Positions 58,234 through 64,000 of a stretch of DNA of 64,000 nt are shown here, piece after piece. Position 1 is the first letter of the stretch. Each line of letters starts with the position of its first letter. The notes under the pieces were generated by a model. That model saw only the letters and a program-made list of their open reading frames with translations, was not told the origin of the DNA and ran no database searches. This DNA is from Paracamarosporium sp. OC-R06-R3 (Eukaryota; Ascomycota; Dothideomycetes; Pleosporales; Didymosphaeriaceae), in NCBI GenBank assembly GCA_019828545.1, contig JACVRA010000061.1, positions 304,612 through 368,611 of the forward strand. The letters are read 5' to 3'. The translations under genes and the position numbers were made by a program.

Positions 58234-59099
58234 TAGGATTTCGAGAAGACGAAAGCGACAGGGCGTTTGGAGCGGTATTGTGGATGGATGCATCACGAGG
58301 CGTTTTGGGATCACCCGATCGTTAGTGTCGAGGGGGTCTTTTGCGGGCTTTTGGATATGATGCTCGGGCGACGGGTTTCGTTGTGGAGTTCGTTTCACCG
58401 GACTTGGATGTGCCTGGCGCTAAAAATATAGCGACGGGCGTTGGATGCTAGCTAGCCTGTACCTGCATACTTGCGGCGCCGATGCAAAGCTGGGGAAACC
58501 GACACTGAAAGACAAGCAGTGGATTTGAGCGTTACTCCAAGCTGCGCGATTCGGATGCACAGAACTTAATACTGTTCGCCAGTATGGAATCTATTGTTTT
58601 TCTCGTTGTCCAGCACTTCTCTGCAGTCCCTATCTGTTTCGACAAGGCTTCCTGGCATAACTCGATGAAATCTGGGGTGATGATCATGAACAAGCTATAG
58701 AGTGGGTGTGGATCAACTGCGGCAGACAAAGCGGACGCCAGAACATCGCAGTATCTGACTTTTAGATAGAGCCTTATGTTGCAAGTCTCCGAGAGCCTAC
58801 CCATAACTAGCACGCTGCGGCAAGGCGGCGGTGATCCTACCAAGTCCGGCCCCTGTTTGGTGATGCTTGGCAAACCCCTTCATCTTGCGGCGGCGCCCTC
58901 CAGCCCTGTTCCCGCTCACTCCACACCTTCTTGTACATTTCTATTGTACAGTCGTTCTTTCTTCGCTCGCGTTTGCCCTTCCTTCTAATCCCTAGTCGCT
59001 CTCTACCGTGTTTTCGTGTACCTACGCCGCATAACGAACGCTCTCTATACCAAAACTCACGCCCCAACTCGCTCGTAACCCACCCCAACAACACCGAAG
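58234..59099. other. Intergenic region upstream of GH17
   Basis: 866 bp. The last 170 bp are CT rich (ttctttcttcgctcgcg type), a likely core promoter for the glucanase. An antisense open frame (58532-58873) has no recognisable product. Confidence 0.5.
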
Positions 59100-60140
59100 A
59101 TGCGTTTCTCTACTGCTGCAGCAGTCGCTTTTGCAGCGGCACCTGCCGTTGTCTCCGCCGCCAAGGGCACCATGGGCTTTGCGCTCGGCACGAAGCAGCC
59201 CAGCGGCGACTGCAAGACCCAGAGCGACTACGAGGCCGACTTCGATGCTATCAAGGAGGCGTCTGGCGCGACGATTGTGCGTGGTTACGCCGCTGCGGAT
59301 TGCAACATGACCAAGGCAATCCTCCCTGCTGCGGAGAAGAAGGACTTCAAGGTCGTTCTTGGAATCTGGTATGCGCACTCCTCGTCGTCTGCGACAAGCA
59401 TGGATACTGATGATTATGGACAGGCCCGACGTCGAAGAGTCCTTCAACAACGACCTCAACGCCATTACCGCCGTCGCCGACAAGTACAAGAACACCATCT
59501 ACGCCGTGACCGTCGGCTCCGAGACGCTCTACCGCGGTAACTTCACGGGCTCAGAGCTAAAGGAGAAGATCGACACGGTCAAGAGCAAGATCCCCAGCAA
59601 CATCAAGGTGGGAACCGCCGATTCGTGGAACAAGTTCAACGACGGAACTGCCGACGCAATCCTCAGCTCTGTTGACATCCTCATGATCAACGCGTTCGCG
59701 TTCTGGCAGGGTGCCAGCGGCGAAAACGCCACACATGTTTACTTGAACGACATGTTCCAGGCCATCAGCCACATCGAGGAGAAGGTCGGCGGAAGCGACA
59801 AGATCGAGATCTGGAACGGCGAGACGGGATGGCCTACTGCTGGTGAGTTATCTCCTACTTGATCACCCGCACCCATGTTCTCTCCCAAAGCTTTTACTGA
59901 CAGATTTTGATAGACGGCACCGACTACGGCGCAGCAAAGGGCGGTCTCGACAACGCCAAGAACTTCTACAAGACGGGCTTCTGCGCGCTGCTTGACTGGG
60001 GCTTCAACGCTTTCTTCTTCGAGGCCTTCGACGAGCCGTGGAAGCCTGCCTCCATCGGTGACAACGGCAACGTAGCTGATGAGACCACCTGGGGTGCTAT
60101 GACGGCGGAGCGCAAGTCCAAGTACTCGCTCAAGTGCTAG
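59100..60140 (+). CDS. Secreted GH17 beta-1,3-glucanase/transglycosylase (Bgl2-like)
   Basis: Three exons: 59100-59368, 59424-59842, 59914-60140; 304 residues. Signal peptide MRFSTAAAVAFAAAPAVVSA. GH17 motifs: MGFALGTKQPSGDCK at the mature start, IVRGYAAADCNM, the acid/base region YAVTVGSETLYR and the nucleophile region IEIWNGETGWPT, with both glutamates present. The C-terminus, FFFEAFDEPWKP, is also conserved. There is no GPI signal, so it should be secreted into the wall, where Bgl2-type enzymes cut and branch beta-1,3-glucan. Introns are 55 and 71 nt. Confidence 0.93.
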
Positions 60141-61521
60141 GCGGGCATCTCCATCGGATGCGGAAGGTGGTGACCAGTGAGTGGATATAATGAAGAGAGC
60201 CGAACGAGGAGATGTCTTGCTTTCTTGAGGATGCTGGAGGAACAGTGCGATCTAGATTCCCATTTGCAAATTGTTTGTTATTCGAGCGTGCAGCATGAAC
60301 GTGTGCAATGCATGGCCTTCGTGATGTGCTCCTTGCTAGCGAGACTCCTGCCTTTTTCTTCGTCTGCATTCCTCCCGATAACACGGTCCTCAAGACATTC
60401 CTGCTTCGACTTCAAAATACCGTAACGGGCTCACGTGCACGTTCCCAAGTACTAACCGTAGGTTATCGACGTGTGAACAGTCTGATAAAGCGTGTAGAGC
60501 AACGTTGAGTGTAAGATTGTTGAAGGAGAAGCTATGGGATGGACGACTATATACAGTCTGACGTAATAGTGGAGGTTACCACGCTATTAGGGACACTCCC
60601 TTCAACACTTGACGCGTAAGCTGATTTAAGCAGTTAGCAGACTATTAGCAACGTGTTGTTTCTCTGTTACGCAGCCTCTAGTGCTGCAGCTAGCGAGCAT
60701 CTCGATGGAAAGAGCACGGAATTGCACGGTAGGTATATGAAGGAATGTCAAGGCCTGCTGTTCTCATTGAAAATGGTTGTTGAATCGGGGAATTCAAGTC
60801 AAGGCTCCTATGTGAGGATTTCATTTCGTAGTGTTGATCCACACAGAGACCACGAGGTGGTGGGGTATTTGGGTTTGAACATTTCTAGATGCGTGAGGGA
60901 TATAAGGATAGTGGGTATGTAAGATAAGAGGAGGGATCACTGTGAAAAGAGGAAGATCTACTAATGACTCGTGTCAGAAGAAACACGTGACGGTGAAGTC
61001 ATCTTTCAATGCTTTTATATCAAACTTTTTGTATCAGTAAAAACACTCATACTGCTTGAATGTGAGTCGGTTCGGCTATTCCGTGCGATGTAAAGAGACA
61101 GTTATTACTATCGATTTCATAACGTGAGCAGCGCTTCCCGTTGAATTCGTTGGGGAAGGTATGGCGTGTGACATAGGCTGTCTGTTGTTTCCGAAATGAA
61201 TGATTCTCACTCACAACGAGCAGCACAGTAATTTGTTCAACTTCTAATTGTTTGAATTGTGTGCCGAGAGGGATCATTGCACAGCCTGAAGATGTTTTGA
61301 GTATTCCGCGGGTGGTCTGTGCTCAGTCAATGCGTGCTTCTGCGTGTCATACATTAAAGTTCTAGAAATTTGAACCTCCCTTTTCGCCAATTCGTTGCAC
61401 CCCCAAAGGGCTCTCTGAGAATCACATGCGATGGATGTTTTCGTCAAGTACAGGTTTTGCAATTAATCATCGAAGTGGAACAGTATGATCTGATGATTGA
61501 AGCTTTTACGTAGGATACACT
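60141..61521. other. Intergenic region before the transposon
   Basis: 1.4 kb, 3' of the GH17 gene. Open frames are short (best 60653-60922 plus) and unrecognised. No RNA gene or repeat seen. Confidence 0.5.
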
Positions 61522-61523
61522 TA

Positions 61524-61573
61524 ACGTGTCCGTGCACGCAATGCGCACGTTCGCGCAATGCGCACCCCAACAC
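61524..61573 (+). repeat. Left terminal inverted repeat
   Basis: Starts ACGTGTCCGTGCACGCAATG after TA. Internally it repeats caatgcgca twice. It contains the ATG (61558) of the transposase frame. Confidence 0.93.
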
Positions 61574-63483
61574 TTTTTAGCCAAACTTCTCAATCCTATA
61601 ACTCCACCACTATAGCTCCAATCGAGGATGCGCTTGCTGAAATCAAATCTTTACAGCCTGGAGAAGAGTTCTCGTATAAAAAAATAGCTAATAAGTATAG
61701 TGTATGGCGCTCTACCTTGACGCGGAGGCACCAGGCTGAAACACGCTCACGCAAAGAGCAAGCAGCTATGCAGCAAAAGCTTAGCCTACAACAAGAGCAG
61801 GAGCTTGTACAGTATATAGAAGGGCTTACAGCACGTCACTTACCACCTACAAGAGAGATGATACGAAATTTCGCGTCAACAATAGCTAAGGAGCCAGTGA
61901 GCGAGAGCTGGGTTACGCGCTTTATCAACCGATACAGCATCCAGCTTATCTCTCGATGGGCAGCCGGCATGGACAGCAATCGCCACCAAGCCGACTCAGG
62001 GAATAAATGCAGCCTGTATCTTGATCTCCTAGGTGATAAGATCAAGGAATACGATATCGAGCCTCGTCACACGTACAATATGGATGAAAAAGGCTTCCTT
62101 ATTGGTATCATTAGCCGATCAAAACGAGTGTTCAGCAGACGTATGTGGGAGAATAAAGAGGTTAAAGCATCTCTGCAAGATGGCTCTCGCGAATGGATTA
62201 CCCTCCTAGCATGCGTGTGCGCTGATGGATCTGCCTTGCCGCCAAGCCTCGTCTATCAGTCTACTAACAAGGACATCCAGTCAAGCTGGGTTGAGGATAT
62301 CAAGGCAGGAAAGCATAGCGTACACGTCTCCTCTTCACCCTCAGGCTGGACAAACAACGATATCGGCCTTGGCTGGCTTGAGCAGGTGTTTGATCGCTAC
62401 ACCAAGGCGAAGGCTCGACGATCTTACCGACTACTTATCCTAGATGGCCATGGATCTCATGTTACTATGGATTTTATCGAATACTGCGATAGGAATAGGA
62501 TCCTTCTAGCCATACTTCCCCCTCACTCGACGCATACGCTTCAGCCGCTTGATGTGGTGCTCTTCAAGCCTCTCTCATCAGCCTACTCAGCCGAGCTCAC
62601 GGCCTACCTCCAAAAGAGCCAAGGCCTAGTTCCCATCAAGAAAGGCGACTTCTTCCCTCTCTTCTGGAAGGCCTGGACAAGCTCCTTCTAGGAGGAGACA
62701 ATTCTCAAGTCTTTTAAGGCTACTGGTATATCACCTTTTAACCTAGAGGTTATACTCAAAAGATTTGCTAAAACTACCTAAGATGAGCAGGAATCACGAG
62801 AGAGCTCTACATCAGTACTTAGTGGATCTGACTGGCGTAAACTAGATCGCCTCGTGCGAGCTGCAGTAGAGAACCAGGGCAGTAAGGACGCGCAGAAGCT
62901 TAGCCGCTCACTTCACCACATCTCAGTTCAAAATGAGCTACTTCGCCACGAGATTAACGGGCTTAAGGAGGCACTACTAGTTAAGAAGAAGCATAAGAAG
63001 AAGGGCAAGCGTCTTGACCTTCAGCAGCGTCAAGAGTACTATGGGGGAGCAGTCCTCTAGTCACCAAGGAAGGTTAGGGAGGCTCGTGTACGCCAGTCCG
63101 TGAAGGAACAAGAGGAGAAGGAGCAGAAGCTTCAAAAAGCTAAGACAGCTGAGCTGAGGAAGGCGGCTAAGCTATACAAGGAGAAAATGGCAGAGGAGAA
63201 GCGTGTGGCGCGGGAGGAGGCTAAGAAGGAGAAGGAGAAGGAGAAGGCTAAAAAGGCAGTAGAGCGCGCTCGCCAGAAAGAGGCTCGTAATGCAGCTAAA
63301 GCTCTACAATCTACCTAAAAGAGTAAGAGAAAAGCCTTGCAGCTACTTCAGTAGAGCAACAAGCGTTAGAAACGTGTGGTTGACGCTATAGCTACTAAGG
63401 AGGCCTTAGGTGCTGCATTAGCAGCTCCACTTAAGACTACGCGGTAGGGCCGCAACGTTAAGCTTCTAGGTAGATTTTTATAG
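61558..63483 (+). pseudogene. pogo-like transposase with seven internal stops
   Basis: One reading frame of 642 codons spans the element without a frameshift. Codons 1-377 are open: an N-terminal HTH (FSYKKIANKYSVWRSTLTRRH), a CENP-B-type HTH (PPTREMIRNFASTIAKEP...WVTRFINRY) and a DDE_1 superfamily catalytic core (YNMDEKGFLIG, LLILDGHGSHVT, LPPHSTHTLQPLDVVLF). Then TAG or TAA interrupt at 62689, 62779, 63058, 63316, 63352, 63367 and 63445, before a probable true stop at 63481. The C-terminal part keeps the family's charged coiled-coil (VREARVRQSVKEQEEKEQK...). Several stops align with glutamine codons in the adjacent copy, so they are C-to-T changes. The start lies inside the left TIR. Confidence 0.88.
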
Positions 63484-63586
63484 CGCAAGTTAATCGTAAG
63501 CATTGATATAGTACTATACTAAAAAATCTTACAATACTAGCTAGTATGTGTGGCTCTAGAGCCTTATTTCCTGCATTGCTATTTTG

Positions 63587-63636
63587 GTGTTGGGGTGCGC
63601 ATTGCGCGAACATGCGCATTGCGTGCACGGACACGT
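63587..63636 (-). repeat. Right terminal inverted repeat
   Basis: Inverse complement of 61524-61573 with one transition, ending ...GCACGGACACGT before TA. Confidence 0.93.
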
Positions 63637-63638
63637 TA

Positions 63639-64000
63639 ATGCCCGGATTCGCGTAATGCCCGCGCAACAACATAAACGCTCTACTAGAGATGAGGCCATA
63701 AAGCACCCACAAACGATATTATTATAAGATTTTCTAGTGGATTAAGAAGTCGATAGCTGCGATTAATTTGCACTATTTAAATCTATCTGGAAGCCTGACG
63801 TTGCGGCCGCAGCGCGTTGATCTGGTTAGGGCAGCAGATGCGCCCTCTGAGGCTTCACCAACATCTTGAGCATTAACAATACGTTTCTGACGTTTTCTGT
63901 TCTGCTGAGGTGCTTGTGAGGCCTTTCTTTTACCCTTTTGAGATAGTTGTAGAGCCTTTTTAGCGTTGTAGGCAGACTTTTCAGCGGCGCGCTGAGCTGC
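63639..64000 (-). mobile_element. Second pogo-like element, 3' end, runs off the window
   Basis: Begins immediately after the TA that ends the first element. Its end sequence ATGCCCGGATTCGCGTAATG is a different but similarly built terminus (paired gcg-aatgc motifs), and it encodes the C-terminus of a related transposase on the opposite strand. The other end lies outside the window. Confidence 0.7.
63773..64000 (-). CDS. Transposase C-terminus, partial, pogo-like
   Basis: Open from the window edge to the TAG at 63775-63773, 75 residues. It begins AAQRAAEKSAYNAKKALQLS and ends STRCGRNVRLPDRFK. It matches the C-terminus of the first element (ALQST..KSKRKALQ, KR.KRVV, GRNVKL.GRF) at perhaps half of positions, but has glutamine codons where that copy has stops and no internal stop itself. 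It is therefore a distinct, better preserved family member. The N-terminal DDE core is outside the window. Confidence 0.8.
   Translation of the reverse strand, partial: AAQRAAEKSAYNAKKALQLSQKGKRKASQAPQQNRKRQKRIVNAQDVGEASEGASAALTRSTRCGRNVRLPDRFK

Larger units (their letters stand above)
61522..63638 (+). mobile_element. pogo/Fot1-like DNA transposon, complete ends
   Basis: Element 61524-63636 (2,113 bp), flanked by TA at 61522-61523 and 63637-63638, the target duplication typical of Tc1/mariner-pogo elements. The ends are terminal inverted repeats of about 50 bp: 61521-61573 and 63587-63639 match over 53 bases counting flank, with one mismatch, and begin ACGTGTCCGTGCACGCAATG. The body holds one pogo-type transposase frame interrupted by stop codons. 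Autonomous activity is unlikely because of these stops. Confidence 0.93.

Noticed and set aside
62689..63447. Stop-codon reassignment or readthrough in the transposase
   Set aside because: All other genes end at ordinary TAA/TAG/TGA stops, and the neighbouring copy carries CAA/CAG at matching sites, so mutation explains it.

Overview
This is a nuclear contig from a filamentous ascomycete (Pezizomycotina). The evidence is short introns of about 47-105 nt with GTRNGT donors and CTRAY-type branch sites, intron-split housekeeping genes of fungal type (RPL35, GOS1, ERG8, ATP10, NUG1, P5C dehydrogenase, Cya5-type PPR, GH47, GH17), fungal-restricted families (DUF6604, the giant DUF6606/DUF3638/DUF3645 ATPase, F-box proteins), and a pogo/Fot1-type transposon whose stop codons look like repeat-induced point mutation (RIP). 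The gene style would suit a Dothideomycete, but nothing seen fixes the class.

Layout. 1-12.4 kb: the 3' nine-tenths or so of a giant DUF3638-type ATPase with two frame changes near its 5' end, then an HExxH metallopeptidase-like orphan. 12.4-23.7 kb: accessory-looking stretch holding a repeat-rich TATA/intron locus without a long ORF, three F-box genes, a decayed DUF6604 gene (lost splice donor, in-frame stop, frameshift) and an intact sugar/MFS transporter. 24-43.7 kb: dense conserved block with ATP10 (ATP synthase assembly), GOS1 (Golgi SNARE) sharing a 234-bp divergent promoter with RPL35, ERG8 (isoprenoid pathway), a Cya5-like PPR protein (mitochondrial mRNA), mitochondrial P5C dehydrogenase (proline catabolism), NUG1 (60S biogenesis) and a HAD phosphatase. 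43.7-46.2 kb: homeodomain transcription factor with a long GC-rich upstream region. 46.2-53.7 kb: gene-poor stretch containing one small secreted cysteine-rich protein and one tentative two-exon gene. 53.7-60.1 kb: MFS drug-type transporter, Golgi/ER GH47 mannosidase and a secreted GH17 cell-wall glucanase. 61.5-64 kb: a complete 2.1-kb pogo-like element with 53-bp terminal inverted repeats, directly abutting the 3' end of a second, diverged copy in opposite orientation.

The genes are independent eukaryotic transcription units; no biosynthetic cluster or operon-like system is evident. The most informative signals are decay and mobility: stop codons in the first pogo element that line up with intact glutamine codons in the neighbouring copy, the shared TA junction of the two elements, the stepwise-broken DUF6604 gene, and the isolated secreted cysteine-rich peptide. 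Exon junctions are my manual splice calls by reading frame and family similarity; no search was run.
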